Part shown: positions 1-7,139 of the stretch, piece by piece
Layout of the letters: every line of letters begins with the position of its first letter
Numbering within the stretch: the first letter of the stretch is position 1
Assembly (NCBI RefSeq): GCF_021026195.1
Contig: NZ_JAJNCT010000003.1
Span: 124,001 to 188,000, forward strand
Direction of reading: 5' to 3'
Origin: Comamonas koreensis
GTDB taxonomy: Bacteria > Pseudomonadota > Gammaproteobacteria > Burkholderiales > Burkholderiaceae_C
DNA length: 64,000 bases
Program-made: the position numbers and the translations under genes
Notes under the pieces: model-generated
The model's input: the letters and a program-made list of their open reading frames with translations, nothing else
What the model was told of the DNA's origin: nothing
Databases searched by the model: none

Positions 1-494
1 CGGTGCTTGGCCTCTTGCGCCAACTCCTGCAGCCGCACAATCTTGGCGCCCAGGCGCTTGCGCCCTTCGGCCAGCGCGCTGGCCTGGTCAAAGCGGCGGA
101 AGTACAGCTCGTTGACGATAGACAGCACAAAGATCTCGAAGCCCATCACATGCACCTGGGGGCCATGGGCGACGATATGCAGGCCATCGCCATCGGGCTC
201 GACCTCGATGAAATCACGCTGGAACTGGAAGATGCGCAGAAAGTCGATGAAATCGCTCTTCATAAAGCGCAGGCTGGCGAGGTAGTCGAGCTCGTCCTTC
301 TTGAACTTCAGGCTGCACAGCGCGTCGATCTCGGCGCGCACCTCGGCCAGCAGATCGACCAGCGGAAACTCAGTCTGCGAGCGGCAGACAAAGCGGTAGG
401 TGGACTGGGTCTGCGGATGGCGATGGAGCATGGCCTGCCACATCGTGAACTTGTACAAATCGGTGTCGAGCAGGCTGGTGATGATGGGCTGCAT
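1..494 (-). CDS. pncB: Nicotinate phosphoribosyltransferase, N-terminal part (cut by window edge)
   Basis: The enzyme converts nicotinate and PRPP to nicotinate mononucleotide in the cytoplasmic Preiss-Handler NAD salvage route. Only about the first 164 codons are in the window. The translation starts MQPIITSLLDTDLYKFTMWQ, whose SLLDTDLYK-MQ block is the N-terminal signature of the PncB family, followed by a YRFVCRSQTEFPL segment and a stretch resembling the family's KSDFIDFLRIFQF region. The start ATG is at 494-492. It lies just downstream of the nicotinamidase-like gene on the same strand, 68 bp apart, which makes a salvage pair probably controlled by the divergent NrtR-type regulator. Family assignment is firm; completeness cannot be judged. 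Confidence 0.88.
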   Translation of the reverse strand, partial: MQPIITSLLDTDLYKFTMWQAMLHRHPQTQSTYRFVCRSQTEFPLVDLLAEVRAEIDALCSLKFKKDELDYLASLRFMKSDFIDFLRIFQFQRDFIEVEPDGDGLHIVAHGPQVHVMGFEIFVLSIVNELYFRRFDQASALAEGRKRLGAKIVRLQELAQEAKH

Positions 495-510
495 ACCGCG
501 TCTTTCTCTG

Positions 511-556
511 TCAAAAATGAGAGCTGCCAGCGCCAGTTCAGTACGTGCTGGCGCTG
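511..556. repeat. Short interspersed inverted repeat between pncB and the nicotinamidase-like gene
   Basis: A nine-base perfect stem, CAGCGCCAG at 528-536 and CTGGCGCTG at 548-556, follows a TCAAAAATGAGAGCTGC stretch at 511-527. The A-rich run, GAGAGCTGC and GCGC stem resemble a small intergenic repeat I remember as scattered through Comamonadaceae genomes; that link is from memory. In the mRNA it would fold as a hairpin between the two salvage genes. Confidence 0.5.
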
Positions 557-562
557 AAGTAT

Positions 563-1420
563 TTATAAATGGAAAGCAGTGCTGGTGCAGCAGCGTACAC
601 CGATGGCGCGCATCTGCTGCAAAAAGGTTTCTTGGGCTGCCTCGAAGCCGGAGACGGGGCTCATGCAGTCGCTCAGCAGGACGATGCGCGAGAAATCCTC
701 GGCGCCCCAGAGCGGCCCGATATGCTGCACGATGTGCTCGGTCGTGGCGCGCACGCAGTGGCTGCCCGCCTCACCGGCGATCACCAGGGTATCGGCCTGC
801 GCCAGCTGCTGGAGCAGGGCGGTGTTGAGGCCGGTGTCTGCATCCTGCGGATCGGGCACCTCGGCGCAGATGGCGCTGTAGTGCTCGGTGTAGGGGTTCA
901 TGCCCTTGAACACATGCTTGACTGCGCGCTGGCGCTGGCTTTGCCATTGGCGGCAGGCGTTCAGGACGTCGGCATGCACGCCATGGCCGATGCTGCCGAT
1001 CTCGCAGTGCAGCGGCCAGACCATTAAGGTGTAGCGGCCCTGGGCTTCCAGTGCATCCAAATAGGCGAGGGTCCGTCCCTGCTCGTCCGGGTTGCGGGGC
1101 CTGAAGTGGCCGCCGCGCATCTGGGCCGCAGTGATGGCGGTAAAGGGCGGCACTGCGCTGCCATCGCCTTGCTGCCAGAAGGCGGGGTGGGCAATGTCAT
1201 AGGCCTGGTGGGAGTCGAGCGTGACGGTGATGCCATCGAGCTGAGAGGCATGCTGCAGCAGCCATTGCGCCAGGCGTTGCATATCCGCATGGGCGCCGGC
1301 CACCGGCAGGCTGGGGGCAAAGGGCGCGGGACTTGCCGCGCAGCTGGGGCGCCAATCTGGCGGCAGATCGCAAAAGTCGTTTTGCGGGTCGATGATGAGC
1401 AGCTGTGTGCGTTGGCGCAT
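563..1420 (-). CDS. Nicotinamidase-like cysteine hydrolase (isochorismatase fold)
   Basis: A 285-residue protein of the isochorismatase/nicotinamidase superfamily, likely to deamidate nicotinamide to nicotinate, the substrate of the neighbouring PncB. The visible catalytic set is Asp11 in LIIDPQNDF, a metal-binding-like TLDSH motif at 68-71, a lysine around 168-172 (KHVFKG), and Cys222 in the GEAGSHCV loop. It is longer than the roughly 210 residues of E. coli-type PncA, closer to fungal or large bacterial forms, with extra sequence around 75-125. The ATG at 1420 was chosen because AAGGAGAAAG lies just upstream; the frame stays open to 1564 but that extension has no such site. It could also act on a related amide. 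Confidence 0.75.
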   Translation of the reverse strand: MRQRTQLLIIDPQNDFCDLPPDWRPSCAASPAPFAPSLPVAGAHADMQRLAQWLLQHASQLDGITVTLDSHQAYDIAHPAFWQQGDGSAVPPFTAITAAQMRGGHFRPRNPDEQGRTLAYLDALEAQGRYTLMVWPLHCEIGSIGHGVHADVLNACRQWQSQRQRAVKHVFKGMNPYTEHYSAICAEVPDPQDADTGLNTALLQQLAQADTLVIAGEAGSHCVRATTEHIVQHIGPLWGAEDFSRIVLLSDCMSPVSGFEAAQETFLQQMRAIGVRCCTSTAFHL

Positions 1421-1454
1421 GTCTTTCTCCTTCGATGTGAAGCAGTCTACGCTT

Positions 1455-1473
1455 GTTAAAATATTTTTGCAAC
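1455..1473. promoter_or_regulatory. Candidate NrtR operator in the divergent salvage/regulator promoter
   Basis: The 164-bp gap between the divergent nicotinamidase-like gene and the Nudix regulator is AT-rich. It contains an imperfect dyad with GTT and AAC ends around an A/T core (1455-1473), next to a direct TAACTAA-type repeat at 1471-1480. NrtR proteins bind AT-rich palindromes in front of the NAD genes they repress. The match is weak and only positional. Confidence 0.3.
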
Positions 1474-1584
1474 TAACTAATTGACCCGGCTTGCATAAAA
1501 TCTTTTGTCTGAAGCCTATGTTTTTATTGATTCTGGGTAGCTGCAGCGGCATACTGCCATTCATGAGAAAGACTTGGTACAGAA

Positions 1585-2268
1585 ATGATGCAAAGTGAAA
1601 CCGCCTTGGGCCAGGTGCTGACCACTGTGGACGTGGTGGTGCTGACCTTGGTGGACGGGGTGCTGAACGTGGTGCTGGTGCAGCGCGAGCGCGCGCCGTT
1701 TGCCGGGGTGTGGGCTTTGCCGGGCGGCTACATCCATGCGCAAGAAGACGCCGATGCCCATGCCAGTGCCGCCCGTGTGCTGCGCAGCAAGGGGGGGATT
1801 GAAGACGCTTATCTGGAGCAACTGGCCACTTTTACCGGCCCGGCGCGGGACCCGCGCGGCTGGTCGGTCGCCATCAGCTATTGTGCGCTGATCCCGCAGC
1901 AAAAGCTGCCCGCGCAAAGGCCGGGGCTGAAACTGGTACCCGTCGCTGCCACCGGCCAGCTGCCGTTTGACCATGCACAAATCCTGCAGGCGGCACTGGC
2001 ACGGGTGCGCAGCAAGAGCCAGTACTCCTCGCTGCCGGTGCATTTCTTTGGCGAGAGCTTTACCCTGCCGCAGTTGCAGCAGGTCTATGAAAGCATTCTG
2101 GGCGAGCCGCTGAACAAGGTGAGCTTTCGCCGCAAGATGGACGAGCTGGGCATGCTCGAGCCCGTGCCCGGCGAAATGCAGGCTGGTGGCGCGCACCGGC
2201 CTGCACAGCTGCACCGCGTGCGGCCGGAGTTCAGGCAGCAGCTGGCGCTGAGTGCGAGAGGGCTGTGA
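1585..2268 (+). CDS. nrtR: NrtR-family Nudix transcriptional regulator of NAD metabolism
   Basis: A 227-residue two-domain regulator: a Nudix-like domain (about 10-140) followed by a winged-helix DNA-binding domain (about 145-225). The Nudix box region reads GGYIHAQEDADAHASAARVL, so the REXXEE catalytic core is lost. This fits the NrtR family, in which the domain senses ADP-ribose rather than hydrolysing it. The HFFGESFTLPQLQQVYESIL stretch is the recognisable start of the C-terminal wing-helix. It is divergent from pncB and the nicotinamidase-like gene, which are standard NrtR targets. Two consecutive ATGs (1585, 1588) could start it. A bidirectional terminator separates it from metK. Confidence 0.85.
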   Translation: MMQSETALGQVLTTVDVVVLTLVDGVLNVVLVQRERAPFAGVWALPGGYIHAQEDADAHASAARVLRSKGGIEDAYLEQLATFTGPARDPRGWSVAISYCALIPQQKLPAQRPGLKLVPVAATGQLPFDHAQILQAALARVRSKSQYSSLPVHFFGESFTLPQLQQVYESILGEPLNKVSFRRKMDELGMLEPVPGEMQAGGAHRPAQLHRVRPEFRQQLALSARGL

Positions 2269-2300
2269 CCGCGTCGCCTTGGCCTGTGAGCCGCCCATAA

Positions 2301-2333
2301 AAAAATCCGCTGGATCACTCCGAGCGGATTTTT
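2301..2333. terminator. Bidirectional rho-independent terminator between nrtR and metK
   Basis: An 11-bp perfect stem, AAAAATCCGCT at 2301-2311 and AGCGGATTTTT at 2323-2333, with an 11-nt loop. A runs and T runs on the two sides let it serve both convergent genes. Confidence 0.9.
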
Positions 2334-2356
2334 AAAGAAGACTTACCTGAACCGAA

Positions 2357-3544
2357 TTACTTCAAGCCAGCAGCAGCGCGCAGCAGCGCAGCCTTGTCGG
2401 TTCTTTCCCAAGTAAACTCCGGCTCTTCACGGCCAAAGTGGCCATACGCCGCCGTCTTGCTGTAGATCGGGCGCAGCAGGTCCAGCATCTGGATGATGCC
2501 CTTGGGGCGCAGGTCAAAGTGCGCGGCCACCAGCTTGGCGATTTCGGCATCGGGGATCACGCCGGTGCCTTCGGTGTAGACGGTGATGTTCATCGGGCGG
2601 GCCACACCAATCGCGTAGGCCACCTGCACCTGGCACTGGCGCGCCAGACCGGCAGCGACGACGTTCTTGGCGACGTAGCGGGCAGCGTAGGCGGCAGAGC
2701 GGTCTACCTTGGTTGGGTCCTTGCCGGAGAAGGCGCCGCCGCCGTGGGGGCAGGCACCGCCGTAGGTGTCCACAATGATCTTGCGGCCGGTGAGGCCACA
2801 GTCGCCCTGGGGGCCGCCCACAACGAAGCGGCCGGTGGGGTTGATCAGGTACTTGGTGTCCTGCAGCCATTCCGATGGCAGTACAGGCTTGATGATCTCT
2901 TCGATGATGGCTTCGGTGAAGCTGGCCTTCATCTTGGTGGCGGTTTCCGACTGGTCGGGGCTGTGCTGGGTGGACAGCACCACGGTGTCGATGCTGTGGG
3001 GCTTGCCGTCCACATAGCGCATGGTGACCTGGCTCTTGGCGTCAGGGCGCAGGAAAGGCAGACGGCCATCCTTGCGCAGCTGGGCTTGGCGCTCGACCAG
3101 ACGGTGTGCGTAGTAGATCGGCGCGGGCATCAGCTCGGGCGTTTCGTCGCAGGCATAGCCAAACATCAGGCCCTGGTCGCCAGCACCGGTGTTCAGCTCG
3201 TCGTCGCTGGCCTTGTCCACGCCCTGGGCGATGTCCTGGCTCTGCTTGTCATAGGCCACGAGCACGGCGCAGCCCTTGTAGTCGATGCCGTAGTCGGTGT
3301 TGTCGTAGCCAATGCGCTTGATGGTGTCGCGGGCCACCTGGATGTAGTCCACGTTGGCGCCGGTGGTGATCTCACCTGCCAATACCACCAAACCGGTGTT
3401 GGTCAGTGTCTCTGCAGCCACGCGGCTGTGTGGATCTTGGGTGAAAATAGCGTCCAAAATCGCATCAGAGATCTGGTCGGCCACTTTATCGGGATGGCCT
3501 TCGGACACTGATTCCGAGGTAAACAGAAAATCGCTGTTTGCCAT
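2357..3544 (-). CDS. metK: S-adenosylmethionine synthetase
   Basis: Makes SAM from methionine and ATP in the cytoplasm. The 395-residue protein has the standard length and all family signatures: [17 protein letters not shown] near the N-terminus, [12 protein letters not shown] in the middle, and the [19 protein letters not shown] block towards the C-terminus. The ATG at 3544 gives [20 protein letters not shown]. An in-frame TTG two codons earlier is less likely because AAGGAG is better spaced from the ATG. It is divergent from the lipid A acyltransferase genes and convergent with nrtR. A small hairpin lies just upstream of its ribosome site. Confidence 0.97.
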   Translation of the reverse strand: MANSDFLFTSESVSEGHPDKVADQISDAILDAIFTQDPHSRVAAETLTNTGLVVLAGEITTGANVDYIQVARDTIKRIGYDNTDYGIDYKGCAVLVAYDKQSQDIAQGVDKASDDELNTGAGDQGLMFGYACDETPELMPAPIYYAHRLVERQAQLRKDGRLPFLRPDAKSQVTMRYVDGKPHSIDTVVLSTQHSPDQSETATKMKASFTEAIIEEIIKPVLPSEWLQDTKYLINPTGRFVVGGPQGDCGLTGRKIIVDTYGGACPHGGGAFSGKDPTKVDRSAAYAARYVAKNVVAAGLARQCQVQVAYAIGVARPMNITVYTEGTGVIPDAEIAKLVAAHFDLRPKGIIQMLDLLRPIYSKTAAYGHFGREEPEFTWERTDKAALLRAAAGLK

Positions 3545-3568
3545 AAACAAAAAACTCCTTCAAAGCTT

Positions 3569-3585
3569 GGGCAATTGCGTTGCCC
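3569..3585 (-). promoter_or_regulatory. Hairpin in the metK leader next to the ribosome binding site
   Basis: A six-base perfect stem (GGGCAA 3569-3574, TTGCCC 3580-3585, five-base loop) lies about 25 bp ahead of the metK start, just upstream of AAGGAG. It could affect metK translation. I do not see the conserved core of a known SAM or SAH riboswitch, so no class is assigned. Confidence 0.4.
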
Positions 3586-3676
3586 GAGCCTTGAGGGAGC
3601 CTGGCGAACGCTTTAGCAGTTTGTTTTTAACGTCGCCCTGCAAGTTGCTCTTTAACTCAGCGACCGACATATTCTA

Positions 3677-4537
3677 ATGCCATTCTTGTTTCGACTGTTT
3701 GCTGCGCTGCCGTTGTGGCTATTGCATGGCCTGGGCGCTGTCCTGGGCTGGCTCACCTTTGCCGCCTCGCCCACCTACCGCCGGCGTTTTCTGGCCAATG
3801 CCCAGCAGGCGGGCTACCGCTTTGCCGATGTGAGAAAAGCCGTGGCCCATGCCGGCCGCATGGTGGCCGAGGTGCCGCGCCTGTGGTTTGGCGCGCCGCT
3901 GCCCTGTGACATCCATGGCGCCGAAGTGATCGAGCAGGCGCTGGCCGATGGCAAGGGCATTGTGTTTTTGACCCCGCACATGGGCTGCTTCGAGCTCTCG
4001 GCCCAGTACATGGCGCGGCGCTGGGGTGTGGTGCATGGCCCCATCACCGTGCTCTACCGCCCGGCGCGCCAGGCCTGGCTGGCCAAGCTGATGGAGACGG
4101 CACGCGCGCGCCCCGGTCTGGCCTCGGCACCGACGACGATGGCGGGGGTGCGGCAGATGATCAAGGCCTTGCGCCAAGGCCATAGCGTGGGGCTGCTGCC
4201 TGACCAGGTGCCGCCCGATGGCCAGGGCATGTGGGTGCCGTTTTTTGGCAAGCCCGCCTACTCGATGACCTTGGCCGCCAAGTTGGCCCAGCAGACCGGT
4301 GCGGCTGTTATATTGGCGCGCTGTGTGCGCCGGCCACTGGGCCGGGGCTTTGATCTGTATGTGCGCGGCCTGCAGGCCCCGCTGGCCCAGGAGGCTGAAG
4401 CCGCCGTGCTGCAGATCAACCAGGAAATGGAGCGTTTGATCCGCGAGAGCCACGAGCAATACCTCTGGGGCTATGCGCGCTACAAGCAGCCGCGCAGTCT
4501 GGCTGCCGCTCCCTCGGAAGGTCAAAAGCATGGGTAA
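3677..4537 (+). CDS. Lipid A biosynthesis acyltransferase, LpxL/HtrB family (first paralogue)
   Basis: An inner-membrane enzyme expected to add a secondary acyl chain to Kdo2-lipid A from acyl-ACP. The 286-residue protein has a hydrophobic N-terminal anchor (about 5-30) and the family HX4(D/E) catalytic motif as H101-MGCF-E106. It also has a conserved RPARQ-like segment and a LLPDQVP motif around 165-180. It overlaps the next acyltransferase gene by 8 bp, so the two are translated together. Which of the pair is LpxL and which LpxM, and their chain specificities, cannot be told from sequence alone. Confidence 0.9.
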   Translation: MPFLFRLFAALPLWLLHGLGAVLGWLTFAASPTYRRRFLANAQQAGYRFADVRKAVAHAGRMVAEVPRLWFGAPLPCDIHGAEVIEQALADGKGIVFLTPHMGCFELSAQYMARRWGVVHGPITVLYRPARQAWLAKLMETARARPGLASAPTTMAGVRQMIKALRQGHSVGLLPDQVPPDGQGMWVPFFGKPAYSMTLAAKLAQQTGAAVILARCVRRPLGRGFDLYVRGLQAPLAQEAEAAVLQINQEMERLIRESHEQYLWGYARYKQPRSLAAAPSEGQKHG

Positions 4538-5399
4538 GTTGTTTATCGGGTGGATGTGGCTGATGTCGCACCTGCCTTTGTCGGTGTTGCGCGGCCTGGG
4601 GTGGTTGATGGGCCGCGTGCTGTTCTACCTGGTGCCCTCGCGCCGCCGCATTGCGCTGCGCAATCTGGAGCTGTGCTTTCCCGAAGCCACTGCCGCGCAG
4701 CGGCGCGACTGGGCCAAGGAGAGTTTTGTGGTGTTCTGCCAAACCTGGCTCGACCGCAGCTGGCTCTGGTTTGCGCCGCAAAAAACCTTGGAGAAGCGCA
4801 CCCGCATGACCGGCGCGCTCGAAGAGCTGGAAGGCGATACCCCGACCATCATCTTTGCGCCGCACTTCTACAGCATGGATGCCGGGGGCACGGCGCTCAC
4901 CATCCACTGCAGCCGGCCCTTCACCAGCATTTTCTCGACCCAGCCCAATGCCGATGTCGATGCCTGGATCCGCAAGGGCCGCCAGCGCTTTGGCGATGTG
5001 CGCATGCTCAACCGCGACGATGGCATCAAGCCCATCATTGCCAGCCTGCGCAAGGACCATGGGCTGTTGTACCTGCTGCCGGACATGGACTTTGGCCCGA
5101 GCGACTCGCTGTTTGTGCCTTACTTTGGCCAGGTGGCCGCGACCATTCCCTCGCTGTCGCGCTTTGCGCGGCTGGGCAAGGCCAAGGTGATCGGCATGTA
5201 TACGCGGCTGACGCCCCAGGGCTATGAGGTGACCATCTCGCCGGCCTGGCAGGACTTTCCCAGCGACGATGTGGTGGCCGACACCACGCGCCAGAACCGC
5301 GAGCTCGAAGCCCAGATCCGCACCATGGTGCCCCAGTACTACTGGGTGCACAAGCGCTTCAAGACCCGGCCGGAAGGCGAGCCTTCGCTCTATTCATAA
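4530..5399 (+). CDS. Lipid A biosynthesis acyltransferase, LpxL/LpxM family (second paralogue)
   Basis: A 289-residue paralogue of the gene just upstream, probably adding the other secondary acyl chain to lipid A at the inner membrane. It has an N-terminal hydrophobic segment (5-35), then RRRIALRNLELCFPE, a family block, and the catalytic motif H112-FYSM-D117. The LLPDMDFGPSDSLFVPYFG segment matches the region after the active site in LpxL proteins. The ATG at 4530 overlaps the stop of the first acyltransferase, which implies coupling. The frame is open further upstream but those codons lie inside the first gene. A strong terminator follows. Confidence 0.9.
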   Translation: MGKLFIGWMWLMSHLPLSVLRGLGWLMGRVLFYLVPSRRRIALRNLELCFPEATAAQRRDWAKESFVVFCQTWLDRSWLWFAPQKTLEKRTRMTGALEELEGDTPTIIFAPHFYSMDAGGTALTIHCSRPFTSIFSTQPNADVDAWIRKGRQRFGDVRMLNRDDGIKPIIASLRKDHGLLYLLPDMDFGPSDSLFVPYFGQVAATIPSLSRFARLGKAKVIGMYTRLTPQGYEVTISPAWQDFPSDDVVADTTRQNRELEAQIRTMVPQYYWVHKRFKTRPEGEPSLYS

Positions 5400-5413
5400 A
5401 CAACTAAGCATAA

Positions 5414-5443
5414 ACAACCAAGGCCCTTTCGGGCCTTTGTTGT
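5414..5443. terminator. Bidirectional terminator between the acyltransferase pair and engB
   Basis: A 13-base stem with one mismatch (5414-5426 and 5431-5443), tetraloop TTTC, GGCCC core and T-rich flanks. It sits between convergent genes, so it can serve both. Confidence 0.88.
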
Positions 5444-5467
5444 TGAGCGCCTTGGCTGGCGCGCGGC

Positions 5468-6202
5468 TTATTGATCGTCCGCAGGGGCTTCTGGCGCTGC
5501 AGGCGCGGCCTCGGGGCTGACCAGTCCTTCCGGGTGCGACCACTGCCACAGCAACTGGGCGACCTTGTCCACATTCTGCTTTTTCAGCGCGCTGAACAGC
5601 ATCACCTCACCACCACCGGCATTGAGCTTGGTGATGGACAGGATCTTGGCCTGCTCGACGCGGGTCAGCTTGTCGGCCTTGGTGAGCAAAATCAAGAACT
5701 TGAGACCTTGCTCTACCCGGGGGCGGATGATGTCGAGCAGCGCTTCGTCCAGCTCGGTCAGGCCCAGGCGCGGGTCGCAGAGCAGCACAATGCCGGTCAG
5801 GCTGGGGCGGCTGACCAGGTAGTTCACCATGACCTGCTGCCAGCGCTTCTTGTCCTCGCGCGAGACGGCGGCATAGCCATAGCCGGGCAAGTCGGCCAGC
5901 ACGGCATCGGTCACGCCCTTCTTGCCCAGCGAAAACAGGTTGATGTGCTGGGTGCGGCCGGGCTTTTTCGAGGCAAAGGCCAGCTGGTTCTGCTGGGTCA
6001 GGGTGTTGATCGATGTGGACTTGCCCGCATTGGAGCGGCCCACAAAGGCGAACTCTGGCACATCGACGACAGGCAATTGGTGCAGTTGCGCAGCGGTGGT
6101 GAAGAAGCGGGCGGTGTGCATCCAGCCCAAAGCCGCCTTGCCATCGATTCCTGGGCTTGGCGTGTCTGCAACGGCTTGGGGGGTACTAGGTGTTGTCGTC
6201 AT
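5468..6202 (-). CDS. engB: Ribosome biogenesis GTP-binding protein EngB/YsxC
   Basis: An essential cytoplasmic GTPase of the TrmE-Era-EngA-EngB group needed for large ribosomal subunit assembly. The 244-residue protein carries G1 GRSNAGKS (55-62), G3 DLPGYG (104-109), G4 TKAD (174-177) and a G5-like SALKK (204-208). The first 25 residues are a low-complexity Pro/Ala/Thr extension, and the C-terminal tail is Ala/Pro rich. It is divergent from the cytochrome c4 gene, an arrangement I know from many Burkholderiales. Confidence 0.96.
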   Translation of the reverse strand: MTTTPSTPQAVADTPSPGIDGKAALGWMHTARFFTTAAQLHQLPVVDVPEFAFVGRSNAGKSTSINTLTQQNQLAFASKKPGRTQHINLFSLGKKGVTDAVLADLPGYGYAAVSREDKKRWQQVMVNYLVSRPSLTGIVLLCDPRLGLTELDEALLDIIRPRVEQGLKFLILLTKADKLTRVEQAKILSITKLNAGGGEVMLFSALKKQNVDKVAQLLWQWSHPEGLVSPEAAPAAPEAPADDQ

Positions 6203-6285
6203 GTGCGTTCGAGTCTATCTAAGGCATCATTGTAGAATCTGGCCGCTTTGGCCTTATACCCATAAACCAGACAAAGACCCACGAT

Positions 6286-6918
6286 ATGAAGTTGATCGCC
6301 CCTTTGCTGACAACGGCTGTACTGGCTTTTTCTTCCGTTTCTGTGTATTCGGCGTCCGAGACGCCCAACCGGTCGCCCAAGCCGGACCTGGCCAAGGGGG
6401 AGGCCAGCTACACCGCCGTCTGCGTGGCCTGCCACAATGCCGACGGCAATGCCTCCATCGCCATCAACCCCAAATTGTCCCAGCAGCACCCCGAGTACCT
6501 GCTTAAGCAGCTGCAGGAGTTCAAATCCGGCAAGCGCAAGGACCCAGTAATGCAGGGCATGGTCGCAGGCCTGTCGGATGCGGACATGCTCAATATCTCG
6601 GCCTGGCTGGCCAGCAAACCCGGCAAGCTGGGCTTTGCCAAGGACAAGGACAGCGTTGCCCTGGGCGAGCGCATCTACCGCGGCGGCCTGCCCGACCGCC
6701 AGATTGCCGCCTGCGCGGGCTGCCACAGCCCCAATGGCGCGGGCATCCCGGCCCAGTACCCCCGGCTGTCTGGCCAGAACGCTGATTACGTCAGCAAGAC
6801 CTTGCATGATTTCCGCGACGGCAAGCGCGGCAACAGCCTGCAAATGACAGGCGTCACCGCGAAGATGAACGACAAGGAAATCAAGGCGGTGTCGGACTAT
6901 ATTGCGGGCCTGCGCTAG
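6286..6918 (+). CDS. Cytochrome c4, periplasmic dihaem cytochrome
   Basis: An electron carrier of the periplasm or membrane face, thought to feed terminal oxidases. The 210-residue protein has a signal peptide (1-24) and two haem-binding CXXCH motifs, C46VACH50 and C143AGCH147, about 97 residues apart. They sit in two homologous halves, as in the c4 family. Each half has the expected downstream methionines for the sixth ligand (QGM near 90 and QMTG near 187). The next two genes encode the system II haem ligation machinery, which would mature it. Confidence 0.92.
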   Translation: MKLIAPLLTTAVLAFSSVSVYSASETPNRSPKPDLAKGEASYTAVCVACHNADGNASIAINPKLSQQHPEYLLKQLQEFKSGKRKDPVMQGMVAGLSDADMLNISAWLASKPGKLGFAKDKDSVALGERIYRGGLPDRQIAACAGCHSPNGAGIPAQYPRLSGQNADYVSKTLHDFRDGKRGNSLQMTGVTAKMNDKEIKAVSDYIAGLR

Positions 6919-7139
6919 GCCGGCGCCTTGTGCGTTGGACCTGTGCCGCCACGGGGAAAGCCCCCGCGCCATGACATTGAGCGCGTTGCTGGGCATTTCC
7001 CGGGCCTCAGGGCTATCCCTAGGGTTGCAGACTAAACTCGGCGTTCTGCGAACTTGTACTCTGGTGGCGACTCCATGGGGTGCGGACTGGCAGCGCAGCA
7101 GCGGTCCTGCTCCTGCTTTTCACCGATAGCGTCGTACCC

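Noticed and set aside
3545-3676. Known SAM or SAH riboswitch upstream of metK
   Set aside because: No conserved core of a class I know could be found; only a small hairpin is present.
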